17,016 nt of DNA, taken from positions 1-17,016 of the forward strand of contig JAFGRS010000126.1 of assembly GCA_016935045.1 (NCBI GenBank), read 5' to 3'. The notes below the pieces were generated by a model. The model was not told the DNA's origin and ran no database searches. It was given only the letters and a program-made list of their open reading frames with translations. Positions within the stretch are counted from its first letter, which is position 1, and each line of letters starts with the position of its first letter. Made by a program: the position numbers and the translations under genes. This document shows positions 5,631-13,750 of the stretch, in pieces. This DNA is from Lentisphaeria bacterium (GTDB taxonomy: Bacteria > Verrucomicrobiota > Lentisphaeria > Oligosphaerales > JAFGRS01).

Positions 5631-7031
5631 GTGAACCGTGACAGGGCTCTCCGGCACTTGACCGAGGGATTGACCGCGGAGCAGCTTGCCGGGTTGGTGA
5701 CGTCTCTGCTGGACAGGGCACCCGAGGCGGATCGGGCGGCGTTCTGCGGAACGTTGCCGCCGGATGTGGCCGAGGTCGTCCGCGGGGTATGGGAACCGCC
5801 GGTGGCCGCAGCAAAGGCGAAAAACCGGTGGTGTTGTGCTGTCGTGGCGTCAGTCTGGCTGGCACTGATGGGTGCGCCGGGGCCCGTTTTCGGTGCCGGC
5901 GTGGCGTCACGTGACGCGGCCGAGCCAGCCGATGGCCAGTCACCCCATGGCCTGCCTGACGCGAGTCCCCGGGCGCACGCAATGGCACGTGAACGGATCG
6001 GAATCAGCGCGGATGGCCGCCACTTCGTCGGTGTGTCGAGCGGCCGCCGTTTCGTGGCCTGGGGCTGCAATTACGACCACGACGAGACCGGCCGACTGCT
6101 GGAGGACTACTGGGTCGAGGACTGGAGCCGGATCGAGGCTGACTTTGCCGAGATGCGCCATCTGGGCGCGAACCTGGTGCGTATCCATCTCCAATTCGGC
6201 CGTTTCATCCCTGCTCCGGGGCAGCCCGACGCCGAAGCCCTGGCGCGCCTGCGACGCCTCATCGACCTGGCGGAGGAGACCGGGCTCTATCTCGACATCA
6301 CGGGACTCGGATGCTACCACAGGGCGGACACGCCAGCCTGGTACGATGAGGCCTCGGAGGAACAGCGTTGGGCCGCCCAGGCTGCATTCTGGCAGGCGGT
6401 GGCCACAGTCGGTGCCGGCCGCCCGGCCGTCTTCTGCTACGATCTGATGAACGAACCGATCCTGCCCGGTGTGGGGAAACCCGAGAAGGACTGGCTTGCC
6501 GGGGAATTCGGGGGCAAGCACTTCGTGCAGCGGATCGCCCTGGATCTCGGTGAACGTACGCGGGAAGAGGTCGCCGGCGCCTGGGTCCGGTCCCTGGTGC
6601 AGGCCATCCGCAAGCGCGACCGGGACTCCCTCATCACGGTCGGCGTCATTCCCTGGGCTCTGACCTTTCCCAAGGCGCGCCCCCTCTTCCATGGAGCCGC
6701 CGCCGGCGCCGACCTGGACTTCGTCAGCATCCACGTCTACCCCAGAAAGGGGGAGATCGACCGGGCCGTGGAGGCCCTGGCAACCTACGACGTCGGCAAG
6801 CCGATCCTCATCGAGGAGATGTTCCCCCTGCACTGCAGCGCCGACGAACTCCTGGACTTCGTCGAGCGTTCCCGCCCGACCGTCGACGGCTGGGTGTCCT
6901 TTTACTGGGGGACCACCGCCGAGGAGTATGCCGCCCGGCCCGGCATCCCGGCAGCACTCAAGCGGGAATGGCTGCGACGCTTCGCGGGCAAGGCAGAAGA
7001 GATGAAGGAACGCCCCGAAAGGACTCCGTAG
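5631..7031 (+). CDS. GH5-like (clan GH-A) glycosidase with N-terminal segment and membrane helix
   Basis: This 466-residue protein carries a TIM-barrel glycoside hydrolase domain of the cellulase/mannanase type, about residues 122-455. Retaining catalysis is supported by acid/base Glu275 in CYDLMNEPIL and probable nucleophile Glu396 in KPILIEEMFPL; Arg184 (NLVRIHLQF) and His368 (SIHVYP) fit clan GH-A. Residues 1-60 are charged and helical, with no signal-peptide character; a hydrophobic segment (about 67-90) follows, then a low-complexity linker. Either this is a signal-anchored enzyme with a small cytoplasmic part, or translation starts later, for example at the GTG near 5802, making the hydrophobic segment a normal signal peptide. 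A purine-rich AAGGAAAGG lies 10 nt before the GTG at 5631, so I keep the long form. The enzyme probably cleaves beta-mannan or beta-glucan type chains, but the substrate is not set by what I can see. Confidence 0.8.
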   Translation: MNRDRALRHLTEGLTAEQLAGLVTSLLDRAPEADRAAFCGTLPPDVAEVVRGVWEPPVAAAKAKNRWCCAVVASVWLALMGAPGPVFGAGVASRDAAEPADGQSPHGLPDASPRAHAMARERIGISADGRHFVGVSSGRRFVAWGCNYDHDETGRLLEDYWVEDWSRIEADFAEMRHLGANLVRIHLQFGRFIPAPGQPDAEALARLRRLIDLAEETGLYLDITGLGCYHRADTPAWYDEASEEQRWAAQAAFWQAVATVGAGRPAVFCYDLMNEPILPGVGKPEKDWLAGEFGGKHFVQRIALDLGERTREEVAGAWVRSLVQAIRKRDRDSLITVGVIPWALTFPKARPLFHGAAAGADLDFVSIHVYPRKGEIDRAVEALATYDVGKPILIEEMFPLHCSADELLDFVERSRPTVDGWVSFYWGTTAEEYAARPGIPAALKREWLRRFAGKAEEMKERPERTP

Positions 7032-7083
7032 CAGGGCGAGAGTGCCTCCCTGCTCCGGCGTTCGAGCAGCGACACGGCGGACG

Positions 7084-7102
7084 GTTGCAGGATCACTGCA
7101 AC
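7084..7102. terminator. Hairpin after the GH5-like gene
   Basis: GTTGCAG (7084-7090) and CTGCAAC (7096-7102) form a 7-bp stem with a 5-nt loop, 52 nt past the stop codon of the GH5-like gene. No T-run follows, so a role in ending transcription is possible but unproven. Confidence 0.3.
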
Positions 7103-7120
7103 GTATGCCGTGGTCCAAGA

Positions 7121-7402
7121 AAAAGCGGGTCAGTCCTCTAAATAGACTTTATCAGGCTTGCTATATCCCCATCGGTACGATTCGCTCCCTCCCTGGGAGA
7201 GGCGTTCCAGGGGCACCGCCGCGTCTGGGGCAGGAAGCGCGCGTTTCCAGACTGGCCGGGTCGGCTGCCGTCAGAGCGACGCCGAGGCGAAGACTGGGCC
7301 GAACGGCAGGCAGCCGAACCGGAAGAGGGGGGGCGGGCGGATTGGGCAGGGAGGAGATCCTCAAGAAGCATAAAGTCAAATCAGAGGACTGAACCCGCTT
7401 TT
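7121..7402. mobile_element. MITE-like element with about 33-bp terminal inverted repeats
   Basis: The left end (7121-7152) and the reverse complement of the right end (7370-7402) agree at 29 of 33 aligned positions, with one indel and three mismatches. Both read AAAAGCGGG, then TCAGTCCTCT, then GACTTTAT. The 217-bp interior is GC-rich, has no recognisable transposase, and would code at most for short, composition-biased peptides. Length and structure fit a non-autonomous miniature element or the shell of a transposon that lost its gene. GGGTCAG-type ends remind me of sequences around REP-associated (Y1-family) transposases, but that link is from memory. No target-site duplication is obvious. 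Confidence 0.7.
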
Positions 7403-7410
7403 CGCCTACG

Positions 7411-7473
7411 GTAGGCGCCACGAGCCGAGTGGCGCAATTCCCAAGATCCTCCCGCTCGGCTCGCGGGAGCTAC
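7411..7473. repeat. REPIN: two inverted REP hairpins with GTAG feet
   Basis: On the plus strand GTAG (7411-7414) is followed by a perfect 7-bp stem GCGCCAC/GTGGCGC (7415-7421, 7429-7435) with loop GAGCCGA (7422-7428). On the minus strand, reading from 7473, GTAG is followed by a perfect 7-bp stem CTCCCGC/GCGGGAG (7469-7463, 7455-7449) with the same loop GAGCCGA. A 13-bp spacer (7436-7448) lies between. A shared GTAG foot, an identical loop and stems that differ yet stay paired are the hallmarks of REP sequences; two in inverted orientation form a REPIN, which REP-associated tyrosine transposases (RAYTs) recognise and spread. No RAYT gene is in the window. Confidence 0.8.
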
Positions 7474-7652
7474 TCCAGGCTGCCCTGTGGTGTCAATCCC
7501 ACCTCCGCCGGTTTCAGGTGTTCTGAGGCGGGACGTCCGCGCCACTTTCGGGACATCCAAACGAATTCTGTGATCATAGGCCTGAGGTGTGTGTACTATC
7601 GCTACAAGTATTTCTGTACAAAACAGTAGTGAGGAATGTCCCCAATTCACTC

Positions 7653-8831
7653 TCAGGGGAGGCGTGGCTTGATGAACAGCACTTCCCCGGGTTCGACCCA
7701 GCCCTTGCGCAGGTCGACGCGGAACCACCCCTCGGCGTTTCTGGGATGGAACCGACACGGTGACCGGCGTCCGAACTCCGCCAAGTCGTACTGGGCCCAG
7801 TTCACCCCTCCGTCGAGAGAGACGATGAACCCGGTCGCCATGGGGGATGCCGGAGCGCAATGGGACGCCAGGATCACGCCGTCCTCGATGATCATGTTCC
7901 CGGACTCGACCCCGGGGTTGAAGAGCAGAGTGTGCCGTTCCTTGTCGAGGATGTCCTCCGGAGCGCAGCGGAAGATCCCCCGGTCATAGGGTTCGGGGCC
8001 ATTCGAGTCGCTGATCCAGTAGAGCTGCCCGTTCACGAAGCTGATGCCGCCGGCCTTGTAGCGCGAGTTGAGGTGGTCCGAGAGGAGGACGCGCCAATCC
8101 CAGCGGTCCGCGGTGGCGTCGTAGGTGCCGCGGAGCCAGTGGCACTCGAGTCCTTCCGGGCGGTCGCCGTCGCCGGTGCAGGCATAGAAGGCATCTTCGT
8201 CGGGGTTGTAGGCCACGGTGTGGAGATGGCGGCAGATGACGGGGTTGGCGGGGTCGCCGAGGAGTGTTCCGGCGTTGCCGCCGCCGGGGGAGCCGTTGTC
8301 CCGGAAGTGGGGATTCTGGCCGAACTCGTAGGCGATCCTGACCGTATGTCCCCCGTCGGTCGAGTAGTAGATGCGAACCGGGGCCGCGCCGCCGAGGACA
8401 TTGCAGTAGTTCCCCCAGACCACCATCTCGACGCCGTTCACCTCCCAGGAGTTGATGCCCGAGAGGGTGTGGAAATACCACCCCGGCAGACCCGGGTCCG
8501 CCGGCACGTGGGGCGCACGGACACTTCCGTCGGGGCCCAGGACCGGGACGGGCGTGCAACTGCGCAGTGCGTCGGCGCTGAGGTACAGCCCCGCACCGGC
8601 GCCGAAGAGGATGTTGCCGTTGCCCAGGATGCAGCTGAAGGTGATGTCCCGGGCCTCCGGGAACGGCAGGCTGCGGACCCAGGACCTGCCGTTGTCCTCG
8701 GAGAGGTGCACGGCATCGTCCGTAAAGCCGAAGGCCCTGCTGCCGCGCTGCGAATCGATGCTGGGGCCCTCGGGCTGCAGGCGGTAGTGGAAGTGTTCCG
8801 TAGACCCGATCCGATCCGGCGCTGGTTGCAT
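7653..8831 (-). CDS. Asp-box (BNR/sialidase-like) beta-propeller protein
   Basis: This 392-residue protein has three Asp-box motifs of the S-x-D-x-G-x-x-W type: SEDNGRSW (44-51), STDGGHTV (157-164, last Trp replaced) and SLDGGVNW (338-345). They mark a six- or seven-bladed propeller as in sialidases and related exo-glycosidases or glycan-binding proteins. I do not see the arginine triad or Tyr-Glu pair well enough to call it a sialidase, so the activity is open. No signal peptide is present; the start at 8831 is fixed by AGGGAG (complement of 8838-8843) 6 nt upstream. It is the last gene of the minus-strand cluster, 127 nt after the glycosidase-like gene. A cytoplasmic role in handling an imported sugar is inferred from the absent leader. 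Confidence 0.75.
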   Translation of the reverse strand: MQPAPDRIGSTEHFHYRLQPEGPSIDSQRGSRAFGFTDDAVHLSEDNGRSWVRSLPFPEARDITFSCILGNGNILFGAGAGLYLSADALRSCTPVPVLGPDGSVRAPHVPADPGLPGWYFHTLSGINSWEVNGVEMVVWGNYCNVLGGAAPVRIYYSTDGGHTVRIAYEFGQNPHFRDNGSPGGGNAGTLLGDPANPVICRHLHTVAYNPDEDAFYACTGDGDRPEGLECHWLRGTYDATADRWDWRVLLSDHLNSRYKAGGISFVNGQLYWISDSNGPEPYDRGIFRCAPEDILDKERHTLLFNPGVESGNMIIEDGVILASHCAPASPMATGFIVSLDGGVNWAQYDLAEFGRRSPCRFHPRNAEGWFRVDLRKGWVEPGEVLFIKPRLP

Positions 8832-8862
8832 GCGTTTCTCCCTGTCACGAGGTTGTTTGGGG

Positions 8863-8874
8863 CCCCGGCCGGGG
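8863..8874. promoter_or_regulatory. 12-bp GC palindrome between the last two cluster genes
   Basis: CCCCGGCCGGGG is a perfect palindrome in the 127-nt gap between the glycosidase-like and Asp-box genes. It could be a processing or attenuation structure, but GC-only palindromes also arise by chance in this genome. Confidence 0.2.
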
Positions 8875-8958
8875 GGCGGCGCCACGGGGCAGCGTCCGGC
8901 AGGCAACGCCTCCCCCGCCCGGGGCCGCTCTGGTGGCGTATGGGTTCCCTGTTCGACG

Positions 8959-11232
8959 TTACGGTGCCACCCGAAACCGTGCGCTGCGGACTTCGTACGG
9001 GGCCAGGGATATCATAGCATCGCCTGGCCCGCCCGGAAACGCTGCCGCGAGTTCGTGCATCTCGGCCGCCGGCACCTGTACGGGCCGGTCCTCCGGGTTG
9101 ATCAGCACGACCAGGCGTTCGCCCCGGGCCAGGCGGGACCAGGAGCGCAGGGGTGCCGGTACGCGCAGGGTGTCACCCGGTGTAGGCTCCGCCAGCAGCC
9201 AGGGCATGAACTCGCGCAGTTCCCGGACGGTCTCCCTGATGCCGTTCCACACCTCGGGGGAATCCTCCTTGACGTGGACCGCGTTGTTCGGGGACCAGTA
9301 CCAGACCAGCCCCCTGGCCCCGGCCGCGATGGCCAGGTGGGCCATGCAGCGCGTCTCCACGGCATTCGGGCGGGTGACCGGGATCGTGCCCGTCGCCTTC
9401 ATGGCCGCGACGGTTGCCTCGGAGCGCGTACCCTTGTTCTTCAGGGGAAGGTTCTTGTAGGCCCGCCACGCTTCCCACGAATGGCCCTGGATCACACACC
9501 ACACCGGCTTTCCGGGACCGGCCGCTTCCTGGCAGGCGAGGATCTTCTCTTCGACCATGAGAAGCGGTTTGGTGGGGATGGGGTAGGGATCTTCCCAGAA
9601 CACGTCGCAGCCCGCGGCGTAGCGGCGGAAGCGGTCCTGCACGGGGAAGCCGATGGAGCAGACCAGGGTGATCTTGGGGTGGAAGGGATCGACGGCGCGG
9701 ATGGCGCGGTAGGTGGCGAGGAGGTCCTCCGGCGAGCAGTCCTGGATCTCGGGTTCGTCGAACTGGTACCAGGCCAGCAGTCCGGGTGTATCCATGGTCT
9801 CGGCCACGTAGCGGGCCAGTTCGGCGGTCCTGCGCTCGCGGACCATGCCGCGCGGCATTCCCAGGAAGACCCCGATGCCGTGGGCGTGTGCCGCCTCGAG
9901 GTAGCGGCGCCGTTCCTCCGGCCGCTCGATGGCATGGGAGTCCATTCTGTAGCTGTGGGTCAGGTCAAAACCGGCCTCCAGCAGACCGTCGAAGACATCC
10001 TCGCGGTCACTGGGATCCCGGTAGGCACCGATGGGAAAGACCGGCTTCCCGTCCAGCAGCAGGATCCCATCCTCCCGGAACGACACCCGGGACAACGGCT
10101 GCTTGCTGCAGAATACCCCGTCCAGGACCACCGGCGCAGGCGCCCCCTCGCCCTCCGGAGGGCTGACGCGGACCCGGACGTCGTGTACGCCCGCAGGCAG
10201 AGGATTCAGGGGCCGGAAGCGAATGCGCCCGTTCCCGGGGCCCAGGATCTCCGCCGGCGAATCCCCGATCCACGCCCGGATCTCCCCCACATCCGCCGCC
10301 GCGGGCTGGACGAGGACCGCCAACTCGGGACGGGGTGCGTCGGACCAACTCCAGTCCTGGACCAACCGCGGCGGCCAGACGAGGGCATCCTCCGCGACTT
10401 CGAACCGGGCCGACCCACCGGGGGGGAACCGCACTCCCCCGCGCGACAGGGTGACCCGCCAGTGCCACACTCCCGGCGCCAGGGCCACCTCGCCGCGGTA
10501 TGCCTGCGCCTCCACGCCCAGGGGAACCCGGACGACACCCTCGCCCGAAAAGCCGGCATCGGCGCTGAGTTCGAGTTCGCAGGAGTAGCGCCCGTCGCCC
10601 CCACGGGGCAGGACCGCGCTCCAGGGCTGCCAGCGCAACTCCGGCAGGGCCGTGCGCACCGTCTCCCCGTCCTTCGGCGCGAGGGGTTCGACGCCGGTCC
10701 AGTCGGTCACCTCTTCGAGCCTCAGCTCATCGAACCACGCCTCGCCGGTGCCATCGACCCCGACGGTCACCCGGACGTACGCCACGTTGTCCGGGATGGG
10801 GATGGTATGATGCACCTCGATGGCCTGCCAGCCGTGGGTGCCCAGCAGGCCGCGCGGGAAGGAGCCCCCGTTCACGTGCACCTGTTCCGCATCGGAGAAT
10901 TGCAGATACAGGACGGCGCCCTTGGGTCCGGTGACGTCGCGACAACGCACCATGCCGGCGGCACGGTAGATGCGGCCCACCGTCACGGGAACGTTGATCT
11001 CGGCGAAACCCCGTGATTCCGGGCACGGCACATGCAGGCAGTTCCCGGCGCCCTCCCGGTCCGAAACGACGACCGCAGCCCCCCCGGGCAGGCGCCAGGC
11101 AGGGGCCGACGCATCCCCGGCGCCATGGCCGTCGAAGTCATCCTGCCAGAGAATGGGATGCCGGGGTTCCGCCGCGGCGACCAGTGCGGTGCAGCCCCAG
11201 GCTGCGAGCATGACGATCGGTTTGGGGAGCAT
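8959..11232 (-). CDS. Secreted multidomain glycoside-hydrolase-like protein
   Basis: This 757-residue protein starts with a signal peptide (MLPKPIVMLAAWGCTALVAAAE). Residues about 25-175 form a jelly-roll, carbohydrate-binding-like domain ending AWFDELRLEEV. About 180-375 hold two fibronectin-III or Ig-like modules (LAPKDGETV..LPELRW; then PAGVHDVRVRVSPPEG). From about 385 (FREDGILLLDGKPVFPIGAY) a TIM-barrel domain follows, with a probable acid/base Glu493 in LLAWYQFDEPEI and WEDPYPIP (546-553). At the strand where clan GH-A enzymes carry the nucleophile, VWCVIQGHSW has Gln582 and no glutamate, so the mechanism is unclear. Residues about 690-757 form a C-terminal beta domain. The ATG at 11232 lies 61 nt after the upstream gene; its ribosome site (GGGAAGAGA) is weak. 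It most resembles uncharacterised PVC glycosidases and cannot be given a CAZy family from sight. Confidence 0.75.
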   Translation of the reverse strand: MLPKPIVMLAAWGCTALVAAAEPRHPILWQDDFDGHGAGDASAPAWRLPGGAAVVVSDREGAGNCLHVPCPESRGFAEINVPVTVGRIYRAAGMVRCRDVTGPKGAVLYLQFSDAEQVHVNGGSFPRGLLGTHGWQAIEVHHTIPIPDNVAYVRVTVGVDGTGEAWFDELRLEEVTDWTGVEPLAPKDGETVRTALPELRWQPWSAVLPRGGDGRYSCELELSADAGFSGEGVVRVPLGVEAQAYRGEVALAPGVWHWRVTLSRGGVRFPPGGSARFEVAEDALVWPPRLVQDWSWSDAPRPELAVLVQPAAADVGEIRAWIGDSPAEILGPGNGRIRFRPLNPLPAGVHDVRVRVSPPEGEGAPAPVVLDGVFCSKQPLSRVSFREDGILLLDGKPVFPIGAYRDPSDREDVFDGLLEAGFDLTHSYRMDSHAIERPEERRRYLEAAHAHGIGVFLGMPRGMVRERRTAELARYVAETMDTPGLLAWYQFDEPEIQDCSPEDLLATYRAIRAVDPFHPKITLVCSIGFPVQDRFRRYAAGCDVFWEDPYPIPTKPLLMVEEKILACQEAAGPGKPVWCVIQGHSWEAWRAYKNLPLKNKGTRSEATVAAMKATGTIPVTRPNAVETRCMAHLAIAAGARGLVWYWSPNNAVHVKEDSPEVWNGIRETVRELREFMPWLLAEPTPGDTLRVPAPLRSWSRLARGERLVVLINPEDRPVQVPAAEMHELAAAFPGGPGDAMISLAPYEVRSARFRVAP

Positions 11233-11293
11233 GTTCTCTCTTCCCGAGCGATTTCCGTTGCCCTGTCGTGGAGTCCACAGGGGTCCGGGATCG

Positions 11294-13750
11294 CTAGCGT
11301 GCGCGGACGATTTCAAAGGGGATGGCAGGCAGCAGTCCCAGGGACGTCCGCTGCTTGTCCGCGGAATCCTTGGCGCCGGCCTTGCCCCCGGGGCGGTTCG
11401 CGATGCGTGTGAAGGCTTCGAGGATCGCGTTTGCGGCATGTCCGTGCGGCAGTTCTTCCTTCCGCGCCCGAAGCGTGAAGGCGAACCCTCCCGGCACCGA
11501 CTTGACATCCTCCACCGCGAGGCCCGCAGTCGGCTCGCGGATCTCCAGTTCCACGACCCGGGCTCCCCCCCTGCGAGACGTCCGCAGTGTCACCCTGGCC
11601 TCGCCTCCGGCGGGGACCCGGATGGGCAGGTCCCCGACAACCTCGACGGAGGGCAGGCCCCAGGCGTTTTTCCGAACCGCAACCGCCAGGGCCTGCGACG
11701 GTACCAGATGGCGCCAGAGGAACGCCTGCATGACGTCATCGCACGGGGTCACGGGCCGGGTGACGGTACGCTCCCCGATCCGGGCCCTGCCGACCAGCGC
11801 CAGAGTCAGCAGGCGATCCTCTGCAGAGGGCGCCGCCGTCAGGGTGGCGCGAACCGAATCCTGTCCGGGGGCGATGCGACCGCCCGCGAGGTGGAAGCCT
11901 TCCGGCGCATCGTCCCCCAGCAGCAGCTCGATGGGGCCGTCGAAGCCATCGCGGCGCAGGGCATGCACGGTCACCGGGGCCACCTTGCCGGCCGTGAGAC
12001 TCAGGCTCGACGGGCAGAGGTGGAGCGAGAAGTCGGGTTGGGGAGGCCCCAGGCGCAGGCGGTACGCATGGGCGTCACCCCCCTGCTGCTGGGCATCGCT
12101 GACGTGGACGATGTACATCCCGTCGCGGGGAAGGGTCGCGCTGAGGTACGAGTCGGCGTAATGGGTGAGGCAGCCGACCTCCTGGTGCAGGTCCCCGTCC
12201 TTGCGCACGAAGTCGTCGTTCAGAGCCAGGACCTGCCCCCGCCCATCCGTCAGGCGCAGCAGCGAGTCGACCGGCGACCGCAGCCGCCGCGCCGTGATCT
12301 CGGCCACCACCACCTCCCCCTTGCGCCCCCGGAAGCGGTAGGCGTCCACATCTCCCGCCTTGCCGATACGGCCGTTGACGATCAGCGGCAGGCGGGGCAG
12401 GCGCTCCGCTTCCCCGGGAGTATCGTTCGGTTCCTTCTCCAGCGACTCGGGGAGCGTGTCCACGGCGTAGAGGATCGGGTCGCAGCATGCGCCGGCGTCC
12501 GGCGAGGCCAGGCGGACCGCCGCGCCGCCGGGTTCGGTATCCAGGGGCAGGCGGGTGCGGGGGAGGTTCCAGCCGTCGATGGCGGCGGTGGTCCTCGAAC
12601 CGGCCCTGGCGCCGAGCGGGAAGACGGTCGTGACCAGCGGCAACTCGCCGAGCGCGAGGCGGTACACGAAATCCTCCCGGCCGCGGTAGATCGAGTCCCG
12701 GATGTCGATGGTGTAGACCCCGTCCGCGGGAAGAACGCAGTGCAGCACCGGGTCGGGATCGAAACGGAAGTCGTCCGCAAAAGCAAGCTCTTTGCCCTCC
12801 GCGTCACGCAACTCGATGACGCCCTGGAACCAGCCCGGGACCGCGTCCGCCAGGAAGGGTACCAGGCGGCGCGCCCAGACCCGCGCCACCAGGGCCTGCC
12901 CGGCCCGGGCCCGGAACCGGAAGCGGTCCACGTCCCCGGGCATCACCTGTCCGTTCACCAGCGCCGGGAGTGTGAGGGGCGGCCCCGCCGGCAGAGGCGA
13001 CACGGCTCCCGGGTCGTTGGGTTCGAGTTCCCGGGTCTCGGGGAGTTCGCCCACCTGGAAACACACCGGGTTGGTCAGGCCCGAGGCCGTGCGCAGGCGC
13101 AGTTCCCGGTCGCCCCCGGTTGCCATGGCCTCGATGGTGACCTCGATCAGGACCGACTCCGCGATCTGGGTGTTCGGCTGGCGTGTGCGGGCCAGGGCGG
13201 GGTGGAAGAGTTCGTGGACGATGTGCTGGAGTTCAGGCAGGCTTCTGGCGTCGAGATCGGCAAGGAGGGGGTGTTCCGGGAGTTCCACCGCTTTGTCCTG
13301 TGCCTGTTTCTCGGCGCGCGTCTTCCGGGCGGCGGGTCCTTTGGCGGGGGGGCGTTCCCAGGGCAGCATCACCGAGCGCAGGTCCCGTTTGCCGGGCAGC
13401 GTCCCGAGTTGGGCCTCCCGCGCCTCGTTCAGAGTGCGCTGCAGCAGTTCGCGCTGCTCCCGATCCAGGTTGCGCAGCGGTCGGAAGGTCCGCAGGACGT
13501 CGGCCCGAACCCCTTCCCCCGAGATCACCGCGCCATTCACTCCCCTCAGGAACTGACCACCCACGACGACGCGCACGACTGTGCCGCGTTGTCCCCCCGC
13601 CGGGAAGAGATAACCGACGTGCGGCTCCCGGCCCTGCGGCTGGCCAAGAGCCATGCCCCCGGCCATCAGCGCGGCCACCCAGGCGAGCCGCAACGCCCGG
13701 ACGAGGACGCCGGAACGGCAGCCGTGCGGGATCTGCTCACATGATCTCAT
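11294..13750 (-). CDS. Exported protein with two PPC domains, planctomycete type
   Basis: This 818-residue protein has an N-terminal signal segment (LVRALRLAWVAALMAGGMALG, about 16-36). The first module (42-85) reads HVGYLFPAGGQRGTVVRVVVGGQFL, a start typical of large exported PVC proteins. A charged helical stretch (about 88-185) follows. Two pre-peptidase C-terminal (PPC) domains begin at LEPNDPGA (242) and LEKEPNDTPGEAE (437), each with the D-V-D-x-[FY]-R-F signature (DVDRFRFR, DVDAYRFR). Residues about 570-818 look like Ig-type beta domains. PPC domains bind or stabilise exported partners and polysaccharides; no protease active site is seen. The ATG at 13750 overlaps the end of the DUF1501 gene by 14 nt, suggesting translational coupling. 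The frame continues to 13870, but that part lies inside the DUF1501 gene. Confidence 0.8.
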   Translation of the reverse strand: MRSCEQIPHGCRSGVLVRALRLAWVAALMAGGMALGQPQGREPHVGYLFPAGGQRGTVVRVVVGGQFLRGVNGAVISGEGVRADVLRTFRPLRNLDREQRELLQRTLNEAREAQLGTLPGKRDLRSVMLPWERPPAKGPAARKTRAEKQAQDKAVELPEHPLLADLDARSLPELQHIVHELFHPALARTRQPNTQIAESVLIEVTIEAMATGGDRELRLRTASGLTNPVCFQVGELPETRELEPNDPGAVSPLPAGPPLTLPALVNGQVMPGDVDRFRFRARAGQALVARVWARRLVPFLADAVPGWFQGVIELRDAEGKELAFADDFRFDPDPVLHCVLPADGVYTIDIRDSIYRGREDFVYRLALGELPLVTTVFPLGARAGSRTTAAIDGWNLPRTRLPLDTEPGGAAVRLASPDAGACCDPILYAVDTLPESLEKEPNDTPGEAERLPRLPLIVNGRIGKAGDVDAYRFRGRKGEVVVAEITARRLRSPVDSLLRLTDGRGQVLALNDDFVRKDGDLHQEVGCLTHYADSYLSATLPRDGMYIVHVSDAQQQGGDAHAYRLRLGPPQPDFSLHLCPSSLSLTAGKVAPVTVHALRRDGFDGPIELLLGDDAPEGFHLAGGRIAPGQDSVRATLTAAPSAEDRLLTLALVGRARIGERTVTRPVTPCDDVMQAFLWRHLVPSQALAVAVRKNAWGLPSVEVVGDLPIRVPAGGEARVTLRTSRRGGARVVELEIREPTAGLAVEDVKSVPGGFAFTLRARKEELPHGHAANAILEAFTRIANRPGGKAGAKDSADKQRTSLGLLPAIPFEIVRAR

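Larger units (their letters stand above)
7032..7652. other. Repeat island between convergent genes
   Basis: No gene is supported in these 621 bases between the ends of the GH5-like and Asp-box genes. From left to right: a GTTGCAG/CTGCAAC hairpin (7084-7102), an element with terminal inverted repeats (7121-7402), and a REPIN-like pair of hairpins (7411-7473). Positions 7474-7652 hold no gene; from about 7560 they are notably AT-richer than the surroundings, and I see nothing identifiable there. A frame open across 7042-7392 reads through the element and looks non-coding. Confidence 0.7.

Noticed and set aside
7042..7392. A 116-codon plus-strand frame across the inverted-repeat element
   Set aside because: It spans a hairpin and both element ends, is Arg/Gly-rich and resembles no family.
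7422..7462. Kissing-loop RNA, since the two loops are perfectly complementary
   Set aside because: The complementarity follows automatically from two inverted copies of one REP unit, and the GTAG feet favour the REPIN reading. An RNA role is not excluded but is not needed.
7653..8831. Calling the Asp-box protein a sialidase
   Set aside because: Asp boxes occur in many propellers; the catalytic arginine triad and Tyr/Glu pair could not be identified by eye.
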